This document shows, piece after piece, positions 28,565 to 36,608 of a stretch of DNA of 64,000 nt. The stretch is from NCBI GenBank assembly GCA_002104945.1, contig MCFH01000072.1, forward strand, positions 1-64,000, read 5' to 3'. Every line of letters starts with the position of its first letter. Positions within the stretch are counted from its first letter, which is position 1. The DNA comes from Piromyces finnis. Lineage: Eukaryota; Neocallimastigomycota; Neocallimastigomycetes; Neocallimastigales; Neocallimastigaceae. The translations under genes were made by a program, and so were the position numbers. Below the pieces are notes generated by a model. The model did no database searches, had not been told where the DNA came from, and worked only from the letters and a program-made list of their open reading frames with translations.

Positions 28565-29157
28565 CTATTCATTCAAATGTCTTTGTTCCGCCCTATCAAT
28601 TTGTAGCTCTTCATAAGCTAAAGTTTCACCAAGAAGGAACGTAAAAATATAGTTATAAATTGTTTTTCTTACTTCCATTTCAGGGAGTAAGTATGTGATG
28701 AATTGATTCTTATATTTATTGTAAAAAAGGGTAAAAAGATCGTCAAGAAAGCAAAGTGAAGAAGTTTTGTACTCAGAGAATGCAGAACATTCTAATATCC
28801 AATGGTAAAAAGATTGTTCGTCATATCCGCAACATGGACAGACACGAGGACAGTCAGGAGTAACTCTATTACTGGCAATAGCTGTATTCATAACTGCATC
28901 GAATACGAATAATCTAGGTAATTCCTAAATTTAAGTGAGGATCTGTTGAGACCGATAGGCATTAGGCGATTTGAATTAAGGAATTTGTTGTTAGTATATC
29001 TGATGACTTTACTTTCATTAGTTAGGCTACAATTATTCCAATAATATTCTCTAATATCTTTAGTACTTTTAATAATGCTGTACCTGGGTACTTTTTTTAT
29101 TTTACAACTCATAATCAGTATAACCATGCGTAAGGAATTTCGTGAGCCCCATAACAT
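28565..29157 (-). pseudogene. Decayed LINE fragment, C-terminal end of a reverse-transcriptase ORF
   Basis: Two overlapping minus-strand frames (29157-28888 and 28891-28565) carry the end of a non-LTR retrotransposon protein. The downstream frame has a zinc-knuckle-like CPCCGYDEQSFYHWILEC, which matches the layout of the same region in the full-length LINE next door (CPCCKCGVQSIKHWLLDC), and then a tail with FTFLLGETL that resembles FKFLLGGRS there. The upstream frame is interrupted by stops, so at least one frameshift separates the parts. The catalytic domain is missing. The fragment is a 5'-truncated, degenerate relative of the neighbour, clearly diverged from it and so older. Confidence 0.75.
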
Positions 29158-29273
29158 AATAATAAGATCTATAGGTAATATTCATAAAATCTACAAAATA
29201 AACATCAAAATTTTTTTTTGAATACAATAAAAATTCAGTGAATAAGAACTACAAACACTATTACTACCACCAT
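29158..29273. other. Spacer between the LINE relic and the LINE target site
   Basis: A short AT-rich spacer with ACTATTACTACCACC-type words just before the target-site duplication. No feature is seen apart from the possible 5' edge of the relic. Confidence 0.5.
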
Positions 29274-29286
29274 TACTACCACTGAT
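29274..29286. repeat. Left target-site duplication of the LINE (13 bp)
   Basis: TACTACCACTGAT lies directly next to the T run that is the poly-A tail of the minus-strand LINE. An identical 13-mer is at 34856-34868, at the other end of the element. Confidence 0.88.
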
Positions 29287-29537
29287 TTTTTTTTTTTTTT
29301 TTAATGGCATCAAATATTTTAAACTTTATTATTAATTTAATTAAAATTATAATACATGTAATATAAAAATTAAAATAAAATAAAAATAAAAAAAAATATG
29401 TTTAAACACAAATGAATAAAAATTGGGTATAATGTATTCTAGTAATTTTAATTAAAGTAAGAAAGCCACTATCATACTAAAGTATAATAATTGTATTTGA
29501 CTTCCAATGGGACACCGAGCCAAAGATCAAAATTTTG

Positions 29538-32500
29538 TCATGGAACAAAATTATGATCTCCATTGGTTGCGCTGGCCCTCCTGGCCTGTCTTACTGTTTC
29601 TTCAGCATTGACGCTCTTGGATGTTGCTTCAAACCTTTTGAACATTGTCCATTGCTGGCCAATAGCAAAAGGCATGATTTTGGTTAGAAGTTCCGCGGTT
29701 ACCGTCAAGAATGGTGTTCCTTCGTTAGTACCAGATTGAATCTGACGCTTACAAAGTTCTTTCCATTCCCTTGAATTGTAATTAATATTGTTAAAACTTC
29801 TTCCCCCAAGAAGGAATTTAAATATTTTACTGCACACACTAGAATAATCATACACATTAATATTCACCGGATTATTAGAACTATTACTATCATTAACTAA
29901 ATTACTATCTAAATTAGAATTATTATCTTCACTATTGTTATCATTACTAATATTATTATTTCTATTACTACTATTGTTATTATTACTATTTCTATTACTA
30001 CTATTGTTATTATTACTATTGTTACTATTACTATTGTTATTACTACTATTGTTACTATTACTATTAATGTTATTGCTATCTCTACTGATATTAACATTTT
30101 CATTATTATTGATAGGACTATTGGAATTACGTTGACTGAAAAAATTTAGTAGCTGGACTATGGAATCATAATGTTTAATACGGATATCTCTAAATGTTGG
30201 ACAATCTAATAACCAATGTTTAATACTTTGAACACCACACTTGCAACATGGACAGTAGTTAGGACAAACTGGATCAACAAATTTAGCAGCTTTGGCAACT
30301 CTAGCATCCAACTTGTATCCGCTTCTTGCTTTCAAGAGCCAGTAGAAGCCATAGGCAAACTCTGGGTACTCATAACATAATTTAATAAAATCTTTAGTTT
30401 CAATAAATTTATTATCATCATAATATTGCGCTTTGATTGAATTCCCTTTGAGATCTTTCCAATAAAAGTTTTTAACTGCTTTAACATCTCCATGTTTCTT
30501 TAATTTTTTATCAAGTGTCCTACTTGATTTGCACCACGTGTATTTTCTAAATTTAGGAATGTAATTGACAAGGTGTGAGATAATACAATTTGAGTTTTTC
30601 CATTTGTTAAAACATCTAACCTGAGCTAATGCACATTTGGCTGACAATGGAGGAATATTCAAATCTTTTGAGATAGAGTATAAAGATATAAACGATACAG
30701 CTTTATGAACTCCGGCAACCCATCGTATTCCTTTGTTAACATGCTTCTGAGCAATCCTAAACCTAGCTTTGTTGGATCCAAGTAATGGTGCAAAGTATGA
30801 AACTCTGCTAATCACTTGTGAGTTAAGTACTAGTTTTTTGAAAGGAATAGGAATATTAGGATTTCTTAAGAATTTACTGACTGAGAAAAGTCCTTTCAAA
30901 ACCTTGTTATTAAGAACTTTAATTACTGGTTTAAGGGACAAATTCTTATCAAATGGAACACCAAGATAAGTGTAGCAGTCAGTAGTTGGAATGGGTTGTC
31001 CTGCTAAGTAAAATGTTGGATCTCTCTTGTTCTGATTTTCTATTGATTCAGGACGAATCACCATCGTTGAACATTTCTGGATACCAAATTCCATTTCATT
31101 ATACAAGGCCCATTCATTAACTCTTCTAAGCATCTTTTTTAAGCATCCTCTTGTTGGAGCACAAATAACTATATCATCTGCAAAAAGTCCACCACAGCAT
31201 CGAGTGTCACCTAAACTGACTCCAAGATCTTCGCACTCTTTAAATATATCATTAATAAAGAGATTAAAGAGAATAGGAGAAAGAGGGCATCCTTGACGGA
31301 CTCCTTTCTTCACATCAAAAGATTTCGAGAATTGTCCATCTAATTTGACATTAGCCTTAGATGTTAAATATAAATTTTTGATAAATTGTAAACTCTTACC
31401 TCGGATTCCTAAACAATCTAATTTATGGAGAATATTACCGATTGGGACTGAATCGTATGCTTTCCTGAGATCTAAAAAGGCCAAATATATCTCTTTATTA
31501 TCTAATTGACGTCTACGGCATATTTCTTGGATTGAAATGAAAAGACTGATACTTTCTTCCTTTTTTCGAAAACCAAATTGTTCAGGTCTAATGAAATTAT
31601 TCTTTAGACCATATTCTGAGATTCTAGTGGTGACAATTTTGGAGATCAACTTAATACCATTATTGATAAGTGATATACCTCGATAGTTATCACAATCTGT
31701 CAAATCTCCCTTCTTAGGAATAGAAACAATACTGGATTCATTCCATGAGTTGGGGAAGTCTCCATCCCAAATACGGTTGAATAATTTAAGAATAAAATTT
31801 AAACCATGAGCATCATTATCTGAAGTGGTATTACCGGAAGAATTATTACCTGTAGCATTATTAGAATCATTACTTGATGGAATTAATGCTTTGTAAAATT
31901 CAATTGGAATACCATCCGGACCTGATGCTTTATAATTTGGAGTAGAGAGGATAGCTGACTTGACTTCATCAATACTAATATCTTGGTTGATATCCCACTC
32001 ATCAAGCATAGGAAGTGAAAAACGTTTATTCATTGGTTCTTCATACCAATGCTCCAAATCAAGACTTACACCACTTGGATCTGATGCAAGCTTTTCGAAA
32101 TGATCATGCCACACTTCTAGTTGTTCTTCCGTAGCAACAACTAATTCTCCATTTTTATTTTTAATTGGTTGAGCAATAAAGAAAGAATCTTTTCCAATTT
32201 TTGCAGTTTTCTTGATCCATTTCCAGGCCTTCTTAGGATTATGACTCTTCATATACTCACATCCTGTATTAATCCAATGAAGATATTCTTGCTTCCTAAA
32301 TTCATTACATCTTTTGTGGATGTAATCAATGAGCTTACGGTAGATTTTAATTCTTTTAATAAATTCATCTATATCATAAATTCTTTCTTTTTTAAATCTC
32401 TTATACAACTTCATTTTGATTTTTTGAAGATTAAAAATTTGTTGTGAAATATGAAATGAAGACTTTATAACATTATTTGCTGAGGTAATACTGAGCTCGT

Positions 32501-32945
32501 CTGCAATTGAAAAAGCAGTTGAAGTAAACTCTTTGGAAAGTTCATCTGTAGAAACATTAGGATCGTTGAATTTTGCTGAAAGAATTTGGAATTTATTATA
32601 ACTGAGAATAGATTCCTTTTCCTCAATACATTTTAATCTATTCCATTTCAGAATTTTCTTAGGAACATTAAAGTCATTAGAAAAATCTTCCATAGGAATA
32701 ATTTTACCATTAATAAGAAGTGGCTTATGGTCTGATACAGGATAAAAATTATTTATAAATGATCCTGAGTGAATAAGATCTTTCATCTTCGAATTGATAA
32801 GAGCATGGTCAATGTCGGAAGATTGATCACCTCGAGTCCAAGAGATAGTCGACCCTCTAAGCGGAAGAATTTCCCAATCTCCTAATCCATTAGTTGATAA
32901 CCAGTTGGATAATTTTACTTTAGACATATTAAAAATCACCAACAA
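29538..32945 (-). CDS. LINE endonuclease end, reverse transcriptase and zinc knuckle
   Basis: The first residues complete the AP-endonuclease fold (NMSKVK, then SDIDHALIN and PVSDHKPLL, the C-terminal catalytic Asp-His motif). The reverse transcriptase follows: NYRGISLINNGIKLISKI, FLDLRKAYDSVP, GVRQGCPLSPILFNLFIND and the catalytic box LFADDIVI, with Phe in place of the usual Tyr. Downstream is a thumb-like region and a Cys/His knuckle, CPCCKCGVQSIKHWLLDC. A Ser/Asn-rich low-complexity insert (plus-strand 29935-30110) lies between the knuckle and the last 100 residues. This frame has no natural ATG before the endonuclease part. It must be read from the upstream frame across the shift at 32931-32935, or from an internal Met such as the one in NMSKVK. 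It would supply target-primed reverse transcription. Confidence 0.9.
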   Translation of the reverse strand: MLVIFNMSKVKLSNWLSTNGLGDWEILPLRGSTISWTRGDQSSDIDHALINSKMKDLIHSGSFINNFYPVSDHKPLLINGKIIPMEDFSNDFNVPKKILKWNRLKCIEEKESILSYNKFQILSAKFNDPNVSTDELSKEFTSTAFSIADELSITSANNVIKSSFHISQQIFNLQKIKMKLYKRFKKERIYDIDEFIKRIKIYRKLIDYIHKRCNEFRKQEYLHWINTGCEYMKSHNPKKAWKWIKKTAKIGKDSFFIAQPIKNKNGELVVATEEQLEVWHDHFEKLASDPSGVSLDLEHWYEEPMNKRFSLPMLDEWDINQDISIDEVKSAILSTPNYKASGPDGIPIEFYKALIPSSNDSNNATGNNSSGNTTSDNDAHGLNFILKLFNRIWDGDFPNSWNESSIVSIPKKGDLTDCDNYRGISLINNGIKLISKIVTTRISEYGLKNNFIRPEQFGFRKKEESISLFISIQEICRRRQLDNKEIYLAFLDLRKAYDSVPIGNILHKLDCLGIRGKSLQFIKNLYLTSKANVKLDGQFSKSFDVKKGVRQGCPLSPILFNLFINDIFKECEDLGVSLGDTRCCGGLFADDIVICAPTRGCLKKMLRRVNEWALYNEMEFGIQKCSTMVIRPESIENQNKRDPTFYLAGQPIPTTDCYTYLGVPFDKNLSLKPVIKVLNNKVLKGLFSVSKFLRNPNIPIPFKKLVLNSQVISRVSYFAPLLGSNKARFRIAQKHVNKGIRWVAGVHKAVSFISLYSISKDLNIPPLSAKCALAQVRCFNKWKNSNCIISHLVNYIPKFRKYTWCKSSRTLDKKLKKHGDVKAVKNFYWKDLKGNSIKAQYYDDNKFIETKDFIKLCYEYPEFAYGFYWLLKARSGYKLDARVAKAAKFVDPVCPNYCPCCKCGVQSIKHWLLDCPTFRDIRIKHYDSIVQLLNFFSQRNSNSPINNNENVNISRDSNNINSNSNNSSNNNSNSNNSNNNNSSNRNSNNNNSSNRNNNISNDNNSEDNNSNLDSNLVNDSNSSNNPVNINVYDYSSVCSKIFKFLLGGRSFNNINYNSREWKELCKRQIQSGTNEGTPFLTVTAELLTKIMPFAIGQQWTMFKRFEATSKSVNAEETVRQARRASATNGDHNFVP

Positions 32946-34086
32946 GAATCGATGGATGGGATGAATGAGTTTGTAACCACAAGCGAACTTCTAACTTTGC
33001 ATGATCAACATAGATGTTGTGATGACTATGAGGCATATAAACATTTCCAATCGAGCATTTGAATCTATTCCAAAGACTAAAAGTATAAATAGAAATAATA
33101 TACTTTCCAGAGAAGTTTTCAAGTGAGGCTTGACACGAATTGTGAAAACCTAAATATAAACCTCTCATTCCAGGAACTGATTCGTCAGCTTTCTTGAAAA
33201 AGTGTCTATAGTTTCGCAAAGTAACACGACAAGGATAATCTGTATTCGATCCAGAACCATTACCAGTTTCTTGGAAACATAAAAATAATGGTTTGAAAAT
33301 AGCTGTGAAATAGCTAATACTATCTCTCTTTTCGTGATTCCACCCATTGGTGTTCCAACTAAGACAAAAAGAAAAGTTATCAGGCTTGTTGGATGAGGAA
33401 GAATCGTTGCTATTATTATTATTATTATTAAAGTCATCGTTATTAATGGATGATGCATCAGAGGAATAAGTAGAACTATTACTAGATGGCTGTGAAACTG
33501 AAGAACTATCAACTATTGAACTGTTAGCAGAGTTGATAGAACTATTAGAATTAATTGTTGAATGTTGAGATTGAAATTGTGTTTGCTGTAGATCTGGAAT
33601 ATTTTCATGATGGGAAACTTGTTGAAGATCTTGTTGAAGATCTTGTTGAAGATCGGATTGTTGATGAGATTGTTGAACTGATTGTTGAAATGATTGTTGA
33701 ATAGAATGTTGATGTTTATTAGAAACTAAAATTTTACGTTTGAGTGTGGAAAAAGTGTATTTGTGATTCCTTCTACTACGAGCTGAAAAGGAAATTGAGG
33801 TAACTGAAAGTTTCTTCTTTAACATGTGTAAGATTTTAATACAATCTTTTGATGAACCATGAACCTTGACTAAGAAAAAGTGATCATTGAAAGTTTGAAA
33901 ATATTTAACACTAATAACTGAATTAAATTTATCTTCTAGAATAACCTCGAGTTTTTCCCATAGCATATTTACTGACCATGATCGAATACCACGGATAAAG
34001 AAGGAGCGAATATCATCTAAGGGGATACCATAAGACCGGGTACCACGTCTGATATAATTCTTATCTTTAATATAAAGGACTGACAT
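32929..34086 (-). CDS. LINE N-terminal region and AP-like endonuclease, first part
   Basis: The ORF starts at the ATG at 34086 (MSVLYIKDKNYIRRG) and has 385 residues. The first 120 or so are basic and predicted folded, followed by a Gln/His/Ser-rich linker with QQDLQQDLQQ repeats and an Asn/Ser run. The exonuclease-endonuclease-phosphatase fold begins at FCLSWNTNGWN, with LCFQETG (catalytic Glu), GNVYMPHS and SILVGDF. The frame stops right after GDF, where the family has Gly-Asp-Phe-Asn. The missing Asn and the rest of the fold continue in another frame. No separate ORF1 is seen, so the N-terminal 120 residues may do the nucleic-acid binding job. The shift lies in a run of five identical bases, so a sequencing error is possible. 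Confidence 0.88.
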   Translation of the reverse strand: MSVLYIKDKNYIRRGTRSYGIPLDDIRSFFIRGIRSWSVNMLWEKLEVILEDKFNSVISVKYFQTFNDHFFLVKVHGSSKDCIKILHMLKKKLSVTSISFSARSRRNHKYTFSTLKRKILVSNKHQHSIQQSFQQSVQQSHQQSDLQQDLQQDLQQVSHHENIPDLQQTQFQSQHSTINSNSSINSANSSIVDSSSVSQPSSNSSTYSSDASSINNDDFNNNNNNSNDSSSSNKPDNFSFCLSWNTNGWNHEKRDSISYFTAIFKPLFLCFQETGNGSGSNTDYPCRVTLRNYRHFFKKADESVPGMRGLYLGFHNSCQASLENFSGKYIISIYTFSLWNRFKCSIGNVYMPHSHHNIYVDHAKLEVRLWLQTHSSHPSILVGDF

Positions 34087-34855
34087 GATAATTAATTCTA
34101 ATTAAAAAATATTGAATATAAAATAAATACTAATAAAAATTACAAATATAACGTATATGGAAAAAAATCTGTCTCTCTCTCTCTTCTTAAAAGTACTGGA
34201 TAGTACAAAAATTGTTACGATGCTTTGTTTAAAGTTTCTTTTATTTGAATTCTAGTTGTTAACTTTTTTTAAAAATTCTAGTTTTGGTTTGTTGTTAGTA
34301 AATTCGATTCGCTTTTTGACACTAAAATTGTTTGACTTTACTTTTCATTAAATATTTAAATTGGTAAAAAATTTGAATCAAGAATGTCGACACCAGAAAG
34401 CTTGTGAATAGTATTTTTACATGATGTAGAGTGAATCAGTCTCTTACAAGAAACAATACAACAATAGCTACATGAATATAAAAATACAATGCAAATGCTA
34501 AAGTTGACTACATTGGATTCTTACAAGAGAAGAGTAGTACTACATGAATACATGAATAAAAGAAAAAATACAGCAACAAAATGTATTACTCTTCTAATTA
34601 AATACTATACAAACTTACCTGAATATCAAACATTCAACTTATTCATCAAATACTTAAATTCGATGAATAAAATGTTTTTTAATCGCTCAGTACCATGAGC
34701 TTAGTCCTAATAATTTTCCCTTAAAGACTAACCAAGCATCCATTGCGCAATACTTGGATTCAATTCTTTCTACTCTCTCAGTACCATGAGCATAAGTAGA
34801 CCCCCTTGAGAAACTACATTTATTAAATAAATGAAGGCACGTTTCCAAGAGGGAA
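34087..34855 (-). promoter_or_regulatory. LINE 5' untranslated leader with terminal stem and duplicated hairpin
   Basis: This leader must carry the internal promoter if the element is active. At its very 5' end bases 34853-34845 (minus strand CCCTCTTGG) can pair with 34809-34801 (TCAAGGGGG), nine pairs with two G-U. They enclose a second hairpin (CTTCATTTAT / ATAAATGTAG, loop TTA). The 14-mer CTCATGGTACTGAG, itself a CTCA/TGAG hairpin, occurs twice, at 34790-34777 and 34699-34686. Function is inferred, not shown. Confidence 0.55.
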
Positions 34856-34868
34856 TACTACCACTGAT
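34856..34868. repeat. Right target-site duplication of the LINE (13 bp)
   Basis: TACTACCACTGAT, identical to 29274-29286. It marks the 5' junction of the minus-strand element. Confidence 0.88.
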
Positions 34869-35673
34869 ATCTGACACAAGATTTCTTTTTTTTTTTTTTT
34901 TTTTTTTTTAGAAAAAGATTCTTTACATCAAAAAAATTTTATTTGTTTATTTTTATTTATTTTTTATTTTATTTTTTTTTTTAATTATCTAAAACATCTA
35001 TTTAAAAAAAAAAAAAAAAAAAAAAAAGCTTTTAGATAGATGGGAAAAAAAAAAAAAAGAGTAGACTAGAATAAATAGATATAGATATTATAAATAGTAA
35101 AAAAAAAAAAAAAATAATTCCAAGATTTTTTTTTCTGATTTTTTAATTATATCCAAAGGATAGTAACATCATTAATCGTCATCATTATCTAGTGGAATTT
35201 TTTTTTTTTCCTTTTTTTTTAAAATAATTGATTTTGTTTTTATATTTTTTGTTTTTGTTTTTGTTTTTTTTTAAAAAAAAAAAAAAATGTATATTTTATT
35301 TTAAATAAGAATTGTTATTTTTTTATTATTAATTTTTAATTTTTATTATTTTTTTTATTTTAATAATATTTATTAGTTTTTTTTTTTTTCTTCTCTTTTT
35401 TATAATTTTTCCCACAAATAACAATCGTTATATATATCTATAGTTTATATATTAATAAATATTTTTTTTAAATATATATATTATTGTTATCTTTTTTTTT
35501 TTTCTTGAAAAAAATATTATAAATAAAACCATGATTAGTATTATTATTATTATAAAAATAATATAATAAAAAAAGTTTTATGGTTTTAATATTTTTTAAT
35601 TTTTTTTATGATATATATATTATTTTAATTTTTTTTGTTTTTTTTTTTTTTAATTTTCGTTTGTTAGTTTCTA

Positions 35674-35715
<42 letters not shown>

Positions 35716-36104
35716 TATTATTACTATTATTGATTTTTTTTTTTTTTCAACTTTGGACTCTACTTTTTTTAATTATATGATTTTTTTTTTCTTTCTTTTT
35801 TAAATTTCATTCCTTTTTTTAGTTTAAAAATCAAATATAAATATATATATTATAAAATTATTTTTATAATCATTTCTTTTGGTTTTTAAGTGGGATGAAT
35901 TTTTTAAAGGTATTTTGGTTAGGCAATAAATAATTATTTTCTAAAAAAAAAAGATATTTATAAAAAAAATAAATAGTTCACTGAAAAAAAGTATTGTATT
36001 TTTTTATATATAAATTAAATTATCATTTCTTTTTTTTTTTATAAATTATAAGAGGGAAATAATAGTGAATAACTACTATTTGAGTCTAAAAATAAATATT
36101 TTTT
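34869..36104. other. Intergenic, homopolymer-rich
   Basis: About 1.2 kb of long T and A tracts and a short (TTA)n run at about 35680-35730. It contains the 3' flank of the CBM48-like gene. No coding frame is credible. Confidence 0.65.
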
Positions 36105-36608
36105 TTAAAGACAGCATCCAAAAAGTTTTTTGAAGAAAGATTTCTTTTCCTTCTTTGGAGTTTTGACAGATTCCTTAGAATTGTCAGTAGTAGTAGTAGT
36201 AGTAGTAGTTTTAGCTGGTTCTTCAGTTTTAGTAGATTCTACGATTTCAGAAGCATCCCCATTAATAGAAGAATCGTCAGTATCTAAAACCTTTTTAACA
36301 ATCATAACGTGACCATCTTGATCAGTAATGTTTTCTTCACTATCAGCAGCATCAACAGAAGTCCAATATTTACCGTTAATTAAAAACTTATATTTAATTG
36401 TAGTACCTGGACGAACATTAACATCGGCAGTATATTTTTCATCATCACTAGATTTTTTCATATCAAGCCAACCACTCCATGAACCGAATTCACCAATGAC
36501 ACGAATATTTTCAATTGGTTCTGGGATTTTTCCAGATCTAATTGGGTAATCAATAGTATAAGAAATGAATTTAGAACTCTTCTTAATAGCTTCGTGTTCA
36601 ATAGACAT
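36105..36608 (-). CDS. CBM48-like glycogen/starch-binding domain protein with basic Cys-ending tail
   Basis: A single-exon ORF of 167 residues. Residues 15-110 have the E-set/CBM48 pattern of the AMPK beta glycogen-binding domain: IRVIGEFGSWSGW, then KYTADVNVRPGTTIKYKFLI and NGKYWTSVDA, with the aromatic residues expected for alpha-glucan contact. A Thr-rich linker with eight consecutive Thr follows. The last 16 residues are a Lys/Phe amphipathic stretch ending Gly-Cys-Cys-Leu. The family binds glycogen or starch-like glucans. The tail looks like a membrane-anchoring or lipidation signal, by inference. No catalytic domain or AMPK beta C-terminal region is present. It could tether glycogen or a partner to a membrane. 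The ATG at 36608 is preceded by a T/A-rich leader. Confidence 0.78.
   Translation of the reverse strand: MSIEHEAIKKSSKFISYTIDYPIRSGKIPEPIENIRVIGEFGSWSGWLDMKKSSDDEKYTADVNVRPGTTIKYKFLINGKYWTSVDAADSEENITDQDGHVMIVKKVLDTDDSSINGDASEIVESTKTEEPAKTTTTTTTTDNSKESVKTPKKEKKSFFKKLFGCCL

Larger units (their letters stand above)
29287..34855 (-). mobile_element. Near-intact APE-type non-LTR retrotransposon (LINE), about 5.57 kb
   Basis: The element is on the minus strand. It is bounded by a perfect 13-bp target-site duplication and ends in a poly-A tail (T run at 29287-29302 on the plus strand). From its 5' end it has an untranslated leader of about 770 bp (34855-34087), an endonuclease region, a reverse transcriptase, a C-terminal Cys/His zinc knuckle and a 3' leader of about 235 bp. 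The identical duplications, long leader and almost open frame point to a recent, full-length insertion. The endonuclease and reverse transcriptase frames are separated by a single-base shift. Base composition and codon use are more GC-rich than the surroundings, as expected for a transferred or mobile sequence. The clade (Tad, L1/Tx1 or other) cannot be settled by eye. Confidence 0.92.
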
